Positions 23,601 to 36,800 of a stretch of 64,000 bases of DNA are shown here, in pieces (position 1 is the first letter of the stretch; each line of letters opens with the position of its first letter). Made by a program: the position numbers and the translations under genes. Below the pieces are notes generated by a model, which worked only from the letters and a program-made list of their open reading frames with translations, made no database searches and was not told where the DNA came from. The DNA is taken from positions 4,389,271 to 4,453,270 of the forward strand of contig CM026432.1 in assembly GCA_014871385.1 (NCBI GenBank), given 5' to 3'. This DNA comes from Ceratodon purpureus (lineage: Eukaryota > Streptophyta > Bryopsida > Pseudoditrichales > Ditrichaceae).

Positions 23601-26600
23601 GTCCCTTGGTTCCCTTTGACCAGGTACATGGTGGTAGTTTCTCCATCGTAGGATGTGTTTATTAGTGAGAATGTCGATGATGCAATGTAAGATGTGGCGA
23701 CTTAATCGAATTTGCATTAACCCGAACAATGTCCAGCATATTGAGACGTGTACCTATTTCGAAGAATAGAGTGATCAGTGACGACCTCTACACCTTGGTA
23801 GGCTCCGAGCAGAGCTGCTGGCAATGGTCGGTTGACTAGTGGCAGGAGTTCAGGTTTAAAAAAATGAAGAGTGGAGAGCATCGTTAGGGTCCGAGCAGAG
23901 TTCTTAGAAGCTCATCTTGAGTCTAGTTCTTGATGAGATCTAGCCACGTCGTCCGTCTATATTAGTCTACTATGGTAACTTAGTTGCCTATGTCAAGATT
24001 GTTCGGTGGGGACCTATGTTCTGAACGCCAGAAATTAAGAGAACGACACTGGGTAGCCATGACCTGTTTGTAATTGCATAGCCCAAAGCAGACTTTAAAA
24101 TTCTTCTGTGGAATATATATATCACTGTACGAACCAAAGTTAAGAAGGCATACTGTTTTTGTAGATAAGGTGGAACAATTATTACTGAATATGACAAAGA
24201 TGCACTATAAGCTGTGGCGACTTAAGCAGATCAGCTTTGGACCGATCTGGCTCTGGCATTTTGAGACGTCCACCTATCGAGAGCACTAGAGTGATAAATG
24301 TTAACCCCCTCACTATGATAAATGTTAAACCCCTCACTTCGAGCAAAGTTGCTAAGCGTGGTCAGCCGATTACTGGCTAGAGTTCAGAGGGAAGTTATGT
24401 AGACTGGAGAACAGAGTTAGGGCCCGAGCAGAGTTCTGAGAGGCTGCTGTTGAGTCTGATTGTCGTTGAATGTGAGCCATGCCATTTGACTATGTTGAGT
24501 TGACTAGAGCGAACGTTGTTGACCCCCAGAGTTTGTTAGGCTCCGAGCAGAGCTGCAAGCAGTGAATCGTCATTAAGTTCAAAGAGTTTCGTGGGATGAA
24601 TTTTAGAACGAATTGGGTTCCTCGGCACCGATCACAGTTGCTGAAGCAAGCTGGAAGGTTATGAATGGTAACTTTGTTTTGTGTACTGGGGCTAACGTTG
24701 ATGACCCCCAGAGTGTGTTAAGCTCCGAGCAGAGCTGCAAGCAGTGAATCGTCATTAAATTCAAAGAGTTTCGTGGGATGAATTTTAGAACGAATTGGGT
24801 TCCTTGGCACCGATCACAGTTGCTGAAGCAAGCTCAAGCCTCAAAGGGATTTTAATGGTAACTTTGTTGTGTGTACTAGAGCTAACGTTGATTACCCCCA
24901 GAGTGAGTTAGGCTCCGAGCAGAGCTGCTAGTGCTGGTTTCTCATGAAGTTCCAAGAGTTTCGAAGCATTAATTTTAGGGTGAGGAGGGTTGCTTGGCCC
25001 CGATCAGAGTTCGAGAAGCCAGCTCAAAGAAATTTGAATCGTAACTTTGTTGTGTCTACTAGAGCTAACGTTGATGACCCCCGGGGTGTGTTAGGCTCCG
25101 AGCAGAGCTGCTAGTACTGGTTTGTTATTAAGTTCCAAGAGTTTTCAGTGATGAATTTTAGAGCAAGGAACGTTGTTCGGCCCCGATCAGAGTTGAAGAA
25201 GCAACCTCCAAGGGATTTGAATGGTAACTGAGGAAGAGTGATCGGGCCAAACCAGAGCTGCTATCGGCAGTTGTTACAATGCTTAGCTTCAGATCATAGG
25301 AATTAGATGTGTACAGAATAACAGTGCTCGGGCCCGAACAAAGGGTTCACGTATCTCTCATCTGTTACGTTTTTAGGTAAATGTTGACCATTACCCCTTT
25401 AAAGCTAACTTCGAGCTGAAAAGTGATAGAATGGTTAGTAAGATTAGGTAAAAACCAACATGACAGACATAACTTGCAGAAAAAGTCATGTGCAATGCTT
25501 GCTCCTGCAACTCTGATCGGAGCCGAGCAGAGTTCGGATGAACAGTCGGTTCAGTTCGTTAAAAAAAAAAAAACGTATGAGTGGTACCCCAAACTCTGTT
25601 CGGCTCCGATCAGAGTTGCAGGCGCAAGCTTTTCACACGCTGCGAAAGTTCTATGGGGGCATATAACACGGACAACAGGACTGCTCGGGCCATAGCAGAG
25701 TTTTTATGCCTCTCTCCCTCAATTAGAGTTGCCATATATTCTGTATTTAATATTTCAACATGGACTCTATCCTATGACTTATTCGGCTCTGCTTGGGCCC
25801 AAGACCCCAAAGTCTGTTCGGCTCCGATCAGAGTTGCAGGCGCAAGCTTTTCACACGCTGCGAAAGTTCTATGGGGGCATATAACACGGACAACAGGACT
25901 GCTCGGGCCATTGCAGAGTTTTCATGCCTCTCTCCCTCAATTAGAGTTGCCATATATTCTGTATTTAATATTTCAACATGGAGTCTATCCTATGACTTAG
26001 TCGGCTCTGCTTGGGCCCGAGACGTCTACTTATTTCAAAAAATAGACTGACCTCAGTGATGACCGCCACAATTTTCCTAGGCTTAGTGCAGACGTGCTAA
26101 CAATGGTTGGTTGGTTAGTCGCAGGACTTCAGGAAAGAAATGTGGACCTAAGAATACCGTTATGGCCCGAGCAGAGTTCTTAGGGGCTGTTGTTAAGTCT
26201 AGTCCTTGATGAATGTGGTCCACGCTATTTGTCTATCTTAGTAACTTAGTTGCCTACGTCTAGACTGTTCGGTGGGAAGCTAAGTTCTGAACGCCAGAAA
26301 TTCAGAGAAGGAGAGTTTATAAGCATGGCCTATTTGTAATTGTAGAGCCCCGAGCACACTTTAAAACAGTTCCATGGTATCTAAATATTATTGCTTGAAC
26401 CCAAGCTAAGAGGGTTACGACGTAGATGAGGTAGCACAATGTTACGAGGTCATCGTATCAGTTAACTAGATCTTACGATTCCTCGTAATGTTTGTGCAAT
26501 TAAGTAAGGAATCAGATGGCAGAATTCTATCTTGGGGGAATGCGTGATGCCGGCCTCAGGTCTTGCATGAGCTGTTTACTGCTTAGCTGCAACTCGATGC

Positions 26601-29600
26601 GAGGAAAGGTGACTGAAGAGAAATGGTTTCTATCCCGGCTTAGGCGTTGTAGATGCCGCACACTTATCTTGCTCAGTACTCTTTTAATACAAGGTTTGTG
26701 CTCTGCTCGGTGCAGATCAATGTCGATGTGCATCTCTGTCATGCAAATTATCAATGTCATTCACTTACTAACGGTCGGGTTTAAATGTTCGTAGGACCAG
26801 CTTCCTCCAGTCGAGGATATTCACGACGAGAATGCGCTGGTCTTGACTCAGAAATCAGGTGGCCGAGAGGAAGATTCAGATGGCGACGAGGACTCGCTTG
26901 GAGATGCATATGCTGGAAACGAGGACGACATTCGAACACGACAGAAGCTCAACTCTGTGTCGACAATTGCAGATATCCGGCTGCAGCCACTTAGTGCATC
27001 CAGATTCAGCATTCCGCTGTGTCGAATGCAGCCCATGCCGATGGTCCGCCCAACCTTACAGAGTGATCTTTCAAAACTCGAGCAGGAGTTTGTTCACGGA
27101 TATCGCGAGGGTGCATCAGTATTCTACGTGTCAACTACTGACGAGGATGGTAAGACCAGAGAGGTTACCGAGGCTGACACGTGGAAGTGGGGACCAATCT
27201 GGACTAAAAAAAATGAGGAGTTTAATAACTTCCTTTTGACAGTTCCAGAGTTAGCTTGCTTTACAAACATGATGTTTTTTGTTTGTGATGGAAACCATCG
27301 ATACCAAGCCTGGATGAACCATATTGATCGATTGCACAAGACGGAGGAGTCCTGGCATTACTTGGTTGACTCAATTCTCCTAGACACTAAAGGGAGAATT
27401 GGTCTAGTCATGCAGTTGATGCACAATATCAACAAGTAAGTATTGCCTTACAGTGAGATCATCTTAAGCAAGTAGAATATTGTTCCAATAGTTTCCTATG
27501 CAAGTGATTTAGGGTGTTTCTTTGTATTTGAACTTGTTTAATACTGTCTCATGTGATAGGCACACGGAGGACTCTCATGTGAAAACCAATCCAGTTCATA
27601 CCCTCTTTAGGGTTCAAAAATACGGCTTGATGCCTTTGGAGCAATTCAAGGATATCTTGTCGGATTCTGATTTAAAAAGATGCAAGAAAACAAAGCACAA
27701 TACATGGCAGACTTTGCCGATTAAAGTGTTTACTAGTTTCATCTTCCAGGTATGTTTGGGATACAGCAGATCAGATTGGGCCAGTTCTAAGTTGCTCTGC
27801 AATATAGTCCCAGCTACAATGTTAAAATAGGAATGAATGCAGCGATTCAATTGTAACATGTTGATTCTCGTGGTGGCTATAAGGCAGGCTTGAACATTCG
27901 ACTTTGTTTCCATTCGATTTGTCTCAGGGAATTCTTGCAGATGTTTCCCCACGTTCTTGCCTCCTTTAGTAAAGCAGGTGCAGCTGACTTGTTCTCATGT
28001 ACCTTTACTGTCTTTGTTTTAGCATGAGATTAGCCGTGCGGCCGACGATGGTTTAAGATGTTTCTTGGAGCAGAACGATCGTGACGTAACCGAAGCGGAA
28101 AAAGTATTTGCCATGAAAGCAGCCGTGAAGAAGGTAACGGAGAAACTCAGGCAGAAGATGAACAAACTTGTTGCCGTCGCGAATCCCGAGTTGACACCAG
28201 CTTGGTTACGTGAGGTAACTAATTCTTGGCCTCTTCCATAATGCAATGTGTTGAGACTGTACATGGCATTTACCCAACACTTTATAAATATATGCTATGA
28301 TCCACTTGCTTGATATATGCACAATTTCAAGTACAGCTCTCAATGTTGGGCACTCGGCCTCTCACGAACTGCTTGGTACCGACCGGGTTCACATTTGGTC
28401 TCTGTGGTGGAGGACTGCCCAGACAAGTGTGTTCGGCCCCTACTAGAGTTGATTACGAACGAATTCTGTTATTGCTTCATCTTCTCATCCGGCACCTTCG
28501 TTCACCTGGACGGAGTCCAATGTGGACTGCCTAAGGAAGTGTGTTCGGCCCCGATCAAAGTTGGATTCTACCAGTAGCGCATCGCCTTCTGGTGACGGCA
28601 CCAGTTACATCCCTCGTCCTAAATTTATGTTCGTTGGAATGTAGCGCAAATCAGTTTGCCACAGCAAGTGTGCTCGGTACCTACGAGAACCACAAGGCCT
28701 TACTGCGACTGCCGTCATCTGTCACTTTTTAAGTGTTGCAATGTGTTGATTGGGGTGTAGTTTGGCTGGGTGGGATAAAGCAGGTCTCGTTGGCACCTAA
28801 CATAGGTGGTTGTGACCAACACCTGAACACCTTGCCACTGCATCTGTGATGCCTTCATTCTACTTCGTACAATTAAGTTCAGCATTGTGACTGCAATGGA
28901 GCTGGGCACCGAACACACTCATATCCTCATGTTCAGTCTGAGTCGAAGGAAGTTCTAACCAGGACATCTAAGCCGAATTCAAGGCCGGGGTGCTCCTATT
29001 TTGCGCAGTTACGTCTCTTAAAATTTTATGATTCACCGTGCCACTCTATGTATTGCAGGTGGAGCGACATTATTCTTTCAACTCGAGCAATACGGAGTTG
29101 ACTATGGAAAAGCTGCAGCTCATTGTGACCGCAAAGGCCACGGCATCAGCTAAGATTAAGTGGCTCGAATTCTTCAATTCCTCTGCTGCTACCCGCGAGG
29201 CCCGGAAGATCCCTCCAAAGCCTGTCAACGAAGAGAAGCTTACCCTTTGGCTGCATAAGGCCACATTCTGGGCAGAGGTACCTTTATAAACTGGATAACT
29301 CCTCCTTGTTCATGGATTTTGGTCAAGCAAAAAAGGTGTTGAGATGCATAGCTAGGTTGATTATGAATTCAACAGGGGTGAGTCTAGCCCTAACTTACAA
29401 CTTGTATGGAAATTGGACAGCTATCAGATCAAGCCACGGCAGCCTTTGACGAGATCGTGCGTCAAGACCGTATTACCATTGATATGTCCGTATCAACCGG
29501 CCCGGTGCTGCTGCCTGCTTATGTGGAGGACTGTCGGATGAAGCTGTGGGACAATGTCTTTTATTCTTACTTCCGCGGAAATGAAGCCTTCCAAAAAGGA

Positions 29601-32600
29601 CACGAGTTTCGCGAGTTGAAGGGATCAGACCTGATCGTCAGGCGTGTCCTCTACCGGTTCGCATTATTTACATCTCATTCTGTTTGTGAACATAACAATG
29701 TCATTTATATACGTGTTGTCTTATTGTTGTCGATAGCATGATCGTGTGCTCACTGTTCATTTCGTAAAAACTAGAAAGTCTGCTGCAGTTGTAAAATGTT
29801 GGATTACAGTCGCTTGTTTTAATGGCATTGGTCAAGGGTGTGTTTTACTTGTGACTAAACCTGATGGAAGAGGGTGTCTTTTACTGATGGAAGATGCGTA
29901 GAGGTGGTCCTGTGGAGAAATTGAGTTCCAGAGTCCGATGACTCAATTTCTCCACAGGACCACCTCTACGCATTCTTCTTCATGAACTGTTTAATCTGTT
30001 ATCTTTTATTTGCTATAAGCTAATTGGTTTCTTGTGTGTTGGTATTCCTGCAAAGGTATTTCAAATACGAGCTCTTAGCGAAGCAAGCAATTTCAAAGGA
30101 AAACCTTCCTGTATTTCTTGCAGCCTGGGTCGATCGATCGAGTCCAGCATGCATGTTCTCTGCTTTGCAGCAGCGGACGTGGACGACTTCACACCTGACC
30201 GCAGGTGCATGGTACTTGGACTGTGTGCCGAGCTTTACTCCATCGTTTGAGATCGAGCTCAGGAAGTCGAGGGACGCAATTGGGGAGTCTGGTATAGAAA
30301 TGGTTGATCTTATTGGAATAGAAGACGAAAATGAGAGAGCGAAGGCGCTGAAGAGAAGGGTCGAAGAAGACCGTAAGAAGGCCCAGAAAGTGAGAGAAGC
30401 CGAGCAGAAGGCGGAGCAGAAGGAGCTTGAGAAGCAACAGAAGGCACAAGAGAAAACAGCAAGAAAAGGCAAGAAGAAGGTCAGTACCCCGGGTCAGGAG
30501 GATATAGAGAGTCCCACTAATGACTCCGGGCAGAGAGAGCAGACGGCCTCGAGGAATAGAAAAAGGAGAACAACCTATGATGAACTTAACCAGCTTCTCG
30601 AATTTCACGATGCCGGGGACTGTGGGAAAAATGAAGAAATGATCCTGAACTCATCTGTCGAAGATGTTCTAGCAGGCAGCGATGATGACTACACACCAAT
30701 GTACCTGGAAATCAAAGATTTCCTACTTAAGGTAAAGCATCTCACATCCCTTTGATTCGAGTCATGCTTGAAATGGCAGCAGAGGTGACTCCACTTTGAA
30801 ACCAGTCGGTCAGTTCACTTCATCAATTTACTATTAGCCTAGGTTACAGCACCTAGTTAGTCCTTTACGAGAGAATGATATACGTGTAATTTTAACTCAT
30901 ACCATGGTGGGTCAGAACCATGGGGACTGTGGCGCGGCCCGAGCAGTCACATACACATCTTTAAGAATCGAGACTGACTGGGCCTTTGTGTGTTCAATTT
31001 ATTTTTAATTCTCAGTTTCTAATGTCTGTATAGCTCTGCTCGGTGGCAACCGTAGTCAAAGAAGTCTTACCAGTGGGTTTCAATACTTTGGAATGGTGTC
31101 CGATTGGCCCTTTTAACATGTGCTCATCTGTGACTTCTAATGGTGACCGTGATGTTTACTCAGCTCATTTGTGCATTGAGTTTAATTATACTATTCCCTT
31201 TCCATTGTTTGTACTGCTCTGCTATAGTGTCATAGAATACCTGATCGGTCGCGGATGCTATGACCTTTGCATTTGTCCAGCTGCAACTTTATCCTTGTAC
31301 TTAAAGGGGAGCTCATGTGTATCGACTTATTAATTGCGGATGTGACTAGGACCTCACCTTATTGAGAGGCCTCCAGAATTTGAGTTATTATGCTGCGTAT
31401 AATTCACTTCATTGTATTTACTTTATGTGCAGGTCACTAAAGGGAGAGCCCTGCATTTGAAGGGAGAACAAGTGAGTCACCCGTTTGTCGACCTCATCAT
31501 TGCTGACTTACCAGAGAACCTCCCTGTCCCAGGCGTCTCAGACCCTCCTAGATCCATACCCGCTTGGAATGAGGGAGCTTCTGATTGGTTGCAGAGCATT
31601 TTTGACTTCGCTGAGAATCACCTCCACGATGATGGGGCGATGATACTTTTTCATCCTTTTCGTGCAACAACGAAATCTGAAATTCTAGGTTACTGTGACG
31701 TGTATGGAATGAAAGTCCGCAAGGAATGGTGGGCAATGAACCGACTCCACCTGACATCACCCTTGGATCAGTCCGTTACTGTAAGTTCTAGCTAAACATT
31801 ACGCCCCTTCTTTTGTTTCGTAGTCACCCCCGTTTTGCAAATTTTCTCTCGAGATAACCATTGAGAATCAGCTTAAACTTATTCTCGTAGCCAAGGACCA
31901 CGAGCCTGTCTGGATAACTTAGTAGCAGTCCCCTTGCAGTACCAAGTGGTCACGGCCTGGGCGGACAGCCATGGAGAAAGAGCCATTGAAAGAAGCGTTT
32001 TCAGAATTAAACTCCTCATCTCTTGAGCAGTCACTCATGATTGCTCTGGCCCTATGAGAGTTCGAAATCCCTCCATCTGAATGCAATCACAGAGTCCTCA
32101 TGAATTATTACTAACTTACTGTTTCAAATTGGGATGCAGACACTGCGGTTCGGGATCACCCTGGCAGTGAAGAGTGGAGTTCCTGCATCAAAGTTTGCTT
32201 TCAGGCCTGTGCCTAAGCTGCTTAGCCGCCACGGTGTAGACGTGGGCCGTGATGACTGCCTACAGAACATTGTTCTGCCCGAGAACCAGATGTGTGATGG
32301 TCAGAGGCCATGGAGAGGCCCCCGGGAGAAATCAGTGGTACTCATGGAGATGTTGATTGAAGCTGCATCAGATCCGGGCAACGTCATATTAGACTGTACG
32401 GCAGCAACCGGTTAGTTTCCTGTACCTAAAAAATCTTTGTACTCTATGTTGCAGTACATCTCCTATTTGTCCACGAACACTTATACCACTATATAAATTC
32501 ATTGGGTTGTATTTCAGGTTCATCAATCCATGCCTGCCGCAACATTGACCGCCACATTGTGGCCTTGGAGGCCGATGCAGCCATTTTCAAGGCTTTGTTG

Positions 32601-33762
32601 GAACCATTGATTCGGAATACTTCGGTTCCTGAAGGCAGCATCGCACAGCATGTCATCTCTGAGGATCCTGAGGGAGAAGTTCCTGTCATGAAGATTGTGA
32701 AGAGATCTCGATTCAAGAAGTGAGTTTAGACTCTTTTTCTCTAGTGTTACCTCTCATATACACGCATTCAATGTAAAGTGGATTTATAAACAACTTGCCA
32801 TTTACATTTGCAGATGCAATAACATGAGGTCTCCCGTGCATCGTCCTTTTTTTTCTGATCCTAATTTCCACCCGAGCCCTCCACAATCTTGGAATCTTCC
32901 ATGTTATGCAAACGATGCAGCTATCCAACTAGCTCGTGGTTCGTACCGTTACTTTAGATCCAGAAATGCACCAAGTAGATCGTTGGAGTTTCTTGATATT
33001 GAAGCCGATGAGTCAGACGACCATCTCTCAGATATGAGCCCCTCCTCAATCACTCTATCGTCCTCTGATCAGTCCGACCTTGAAGAAGAGTGCCGTCTAG
33101 AACGCTCTGTCAATACTTTGAAGGACATTTTGGAAATGTGAGTTAGGGCAGTTAGTGAGTTGATAGAGAACTTGCATGTACTGAAGGGCCTAGCCAAAGC
33201 TCTGTATATGAATTCCCTTAATTCGCAGTTGCATAATATATTTTTTGTTCTTTTCTCCATTCCAGCCATTATCTGCATATATCCTTTCCAGTCGAATTGT
33301 CCATTTTCATTCACATCCCTCCCCCCAAATTTTTTATTTTTACCGTTCCCTTTTTTATTTTTTGTTTATTCCTTCTTCTCGGATCTTTCTTCTTCATTAA
33401 CATCCCATTTTTTTGTTGCTTCAATTTTCATTCCTTTTTTAATATGTCATTTATCCTCTCTACTCGCACCTTCGTTTTTCATTAACATCATTTTTACTTT
33501 TCTTTTTCCATTCCGTCCAATAATTTCACTTATCCCTTCCACTCCAACTATCCACTCTCATTCCTATCCCCGTTATTAGTTTTTTCTTTCCTTTTCTTGC
33601 ATTTCCATTTTGTTATTTTGTATATCCCTTCCATTCGCACTTTTCCTTTTCTTAGACATATGCTTTATTTTCTTTCTAGGTTTTGGCACTCCACCCCCTA
33701 CTTTCATTCATCTTTTCCTCTCCCACTCTACACTGTCATTTCCATCCCCGTTATCATTTTCT

Positions 33763-33825
<63 letters not shown>

Positions 33826-36800
33826 AATTTTTCATTTATGCCTTCCATCCGCTCCGTTCCTCTTCATTAACTTCTCCTTGGTCCTTTTTATTTGCTTCTG
33901 CATTCCATCCCCTATTTTCATTCGTCTTCTCCACTCCAACTATCCACTCTCATTCCCATCCCCGCTATCATTTTTTTTTTTTTGTTCTTTTTTTTTCTTT
34001 TTTTTCATTTATGCCTTCCATCCGCTCCGTTCCTCTTCATTAACCTCTCCTTTGTCCTTTTTATTTGCTTCTGCATTCCATCCCCTATTTTCATTCGTCT
34101 TCTCCACTCCAACTATCCACTCTCATTCCCATCCCCGCTATCATTTTTTTTTTTTTGTTCTTTTTTTTTCTTTTTTTTTCATTTATGCCTTCCATCCGCT
34201 CCGTTCCTCTTCATTAACCTCTCCTTTGTCCTTTTTATTTGCTTCTGCATTCCATCCCCTATTTTCATTCGTCTTCTCCACTCCAACATCCTCCACTCTC
34301 ATTCCCATCCCCGCTATCATTTTTTTTATTTTTTTTCTTTTTTTTCTTTTTTTTTCATTTATGCCTTCCATCCGCTCCGTTCCTCTTCATTAACCTCTCC
34401 TTTGTCCTTTTTATTTGCATTTGCATTCCATCCCCTATTTTCGTTCGTCTTTTCCACTCCCACTCTACACTGTCATTCACATCCTCGTTATCATTTTTTT
34501 TTCTTTTACCGTTATTTTTTATATTTTCATTTATTCCCTTGTCATTCAAACATGAAATGCATAATTGCATTCATAATTTTCATGTGAGCAAACATTATGC
34601 CCACAGTGGCCATCCACAGGACTCTGCTCGGCCCCGACCACTCTTGAATGCATTGTTAAAGTCCTCATTACAGCTCACACAATATCCACGCGTCTTGGCC
34701 AGGGAGTCTGCTCGGCCCCAACCTGTGGTGAATATCATACTTAATCTCCTCATGCGAGCTCACATGAGGGGATCAATATGTAGAAGTGCTCCACAACTTT
34801 GTTCGAAGGAGGTCAACCCAGGGGTTGGCATCCCCTAAACCGCTTTCTTTTAGAATTGTTTCTCCATTATAATGCATTACTCTTATTGGAACTCTCGGGG
34901 TTCCAGTTTCGTATTATGATTCTGTAATGTATCCAACTCTTTGCATTACATTTTTTAATCCAAGTTTCTAGTCATAAATATCCCTCTGAAATTTACAGAT
35001 TGCTAGGACCCTAAACCTTATCTTATTCAGCACAAAATCCAGGCTACCCACCCTCTATAGAACTTATACAATCTTGGTCCGGAATTTTACTCTATGCTTC
35101 TCTTTTCTTTCTTTGATGCCTATTCTTTTTTTTAGTTCTTTTTCCTTTCTTCGTAAATGTTATAGAACTTATTCCATTTTTTCTTAAATTGTGTTCCTCT
35201 TCATGCTTACTTAATTTGAATCAGAAAATCCTTAATTGAATCACAAATCTTTAATTGAATCACAGAATCTCCATTCTCACAGGTTTGAGACAACAAGTAA
35301 TCTCATTCGCCAATCACAGTAATTATTTTTTTTTATAACCCATGCAGTGACACTAATTAATGCAATCACAGTAATTATTTTTATTTATAACCCATGCGTT
35401 CAAACTAATTATCGCAATCACACTAATTTTCGGTTCAAGAAGTTTGCACATAAGGACTCTCGAGATCACAGCACTTTGAGTATTGAATACATTATTAACA
35501 CGCTGGCCTAATCAGGCATTACTCGAGACCGCAATGCATTATCAATCCACATTATCCCATAAGCATTGGCCTAATCAGACATTACCTCGATATAACCAAA
35601 CCACCAACATTATATTTGTGTCACTTGGGCAGTGGCTTTGGTGAGTTATACTTCTCGAGAGAAAGCAATGGACGTCGTACCTCGCAAAGGATAATCGCTG
35701 GAGCCATTCCCAAACTGACATAAACAAACTCAAATTGGATAAAAGAAAAATCTGATAAATGAAAAATCTGCAGTTGCTGAGCAGTCTTTTTATCTCTCTC
35801 TCTGCCTTATAATAATAATAGACTCAGCGACTAAATTAAAATACAATCTATTAATGGAAAAAATTCCAAATAATCTAATAGTGATCACCAGTTGTTCCTT
35901 TATCTCTCTTACTTGGCTAAACTTTATATTCATATTAGTCTTACTTATATTGATAATAGACTTAGATACTAAGTAAAGGATAAGACTATATTCATAAAAG
36001 ATTCCTAAATGATCTAATAGTCTTCATTACCTAAATCCGTATCCATGCATGCACGGGAATAGGCACGCACGGTGATAGGCGTTTTTAAGGTCATACTTTT
36101 GAAAATAAAAATAAAAATAAAACCAACATGCTGCAGTTATAGAGTGAGAACTTCACCAAAAACATCAAAATTTCCGCAAAGTTACCGCTCACCGCTCACC
36201 GCTCACCGCTCATCGCTCGCAGAATAGCATTTCCCGTCGGTTGGGCCTAGTTTTGAAATCTTTCCCGTGTTTTGTCACCGAATTGCTTGGGAGCGTGAAG
36301 TCGAGAAGTTTTGCTGTTGTATACATTGTCGAATGCGATAGCAGTGCTCCTTTCCAATGTCATTTTTCGGATGATCGTTTCCTCAAGTCGATTAGGCTTG
36401 TTTTCTGTATGATCGGTTATCGTTTTTGTTGCGTTTTCGCCGGAAGAGTGAGTGAAAATATCTTGACAAAATATGTTTGAGCAGAGATAGTTCTAGGCAG
36501 CGCAATCAGTAATGTACTTGTTGACGATCATTCTCGTGAAGTCTAATTATTCTATTTTTGAAGTGTTTACGGTTTGCTGCTCTCTATGTGTGAGAAGCTA
36601 TACTTCTGCTTAGATAGCTTGTCGCAATGCCGTTAGTATCATAGCCTCTTCGAATGTAGGTTTGTTGATGATCGCTTCCTCAAGAGGACTTTCAAGTTTG
36701 GTTTTGAGATTATTAGTGTGTTTGTTGCTGTCTTCCATGGTAGAGTGTGAATGATAGTTTCGAGGCAAAGTCTGTTCGAGTTTAGACCGTTGAACGCAAT

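Larger units (their letters stand above)
23801..26365. repeat. Dispersed palindromic motif field in intron 2 of the ParB-methyltransferase gene
   Basis: At least 20 copies of a degenerate palindrome of the type CGG(N)2CCGA(G/T)CAGAG(C/T)T occur in the 3.5-kb intron 23300-26794. Examples: GGCTCCGAGCAGAGCT at 23801, 24539, 24909 and 25091; GGCACCGATCACAGTT near 24625 and 24806; GGCCCCGATCAGAGTT near 24995 and 25180; CGGGCCCGAACA near 25331; CGGCTCCGATCAGAGTT near 25601 and 25819. More copies lie outside the intron (26347, 26697, 28428, 28541, 28671, 28907, 30943, 31033, 34621, 34707). Confidence 0.85.
15063..36235. mobile_element. 21,173-bp Mutator-like element carrying transposase and ParB-methyltransferase genes
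   Basis: It is bounded by terminal inverted repeats sharing the perfect core GCTATTCTGCGAGCG and the subterminal word GAGCGGTGAGCGGTAACTTT, and flanked by the 9-bp duplication GTCGGTTGG. Internal order, left to right: hypothetical small ORFs (15892-16710), 53-bp palindrome array (16938-17273), transposase on minus (17513-21244), small gene on minus (21682-22131), divergent promoter, 12-exon ParB-methyltransferase gene on plus (22531-33141), pyrimidine-rich repeats (33240-34560), right subterminal region. Target duplication and termini are intact, so it may be young and possibly autonomous. It sits in the same orientation-independent position inside an sHSP intron. Confidence 0.9.

Noticed and set aside
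33160..34838. Several 100-240-aa frames in the pyrimidine-rich block
   Set aside because: Phe/Ser/Pro-rich translations of a low-complexity tandem repeat and a (TA)n tract.
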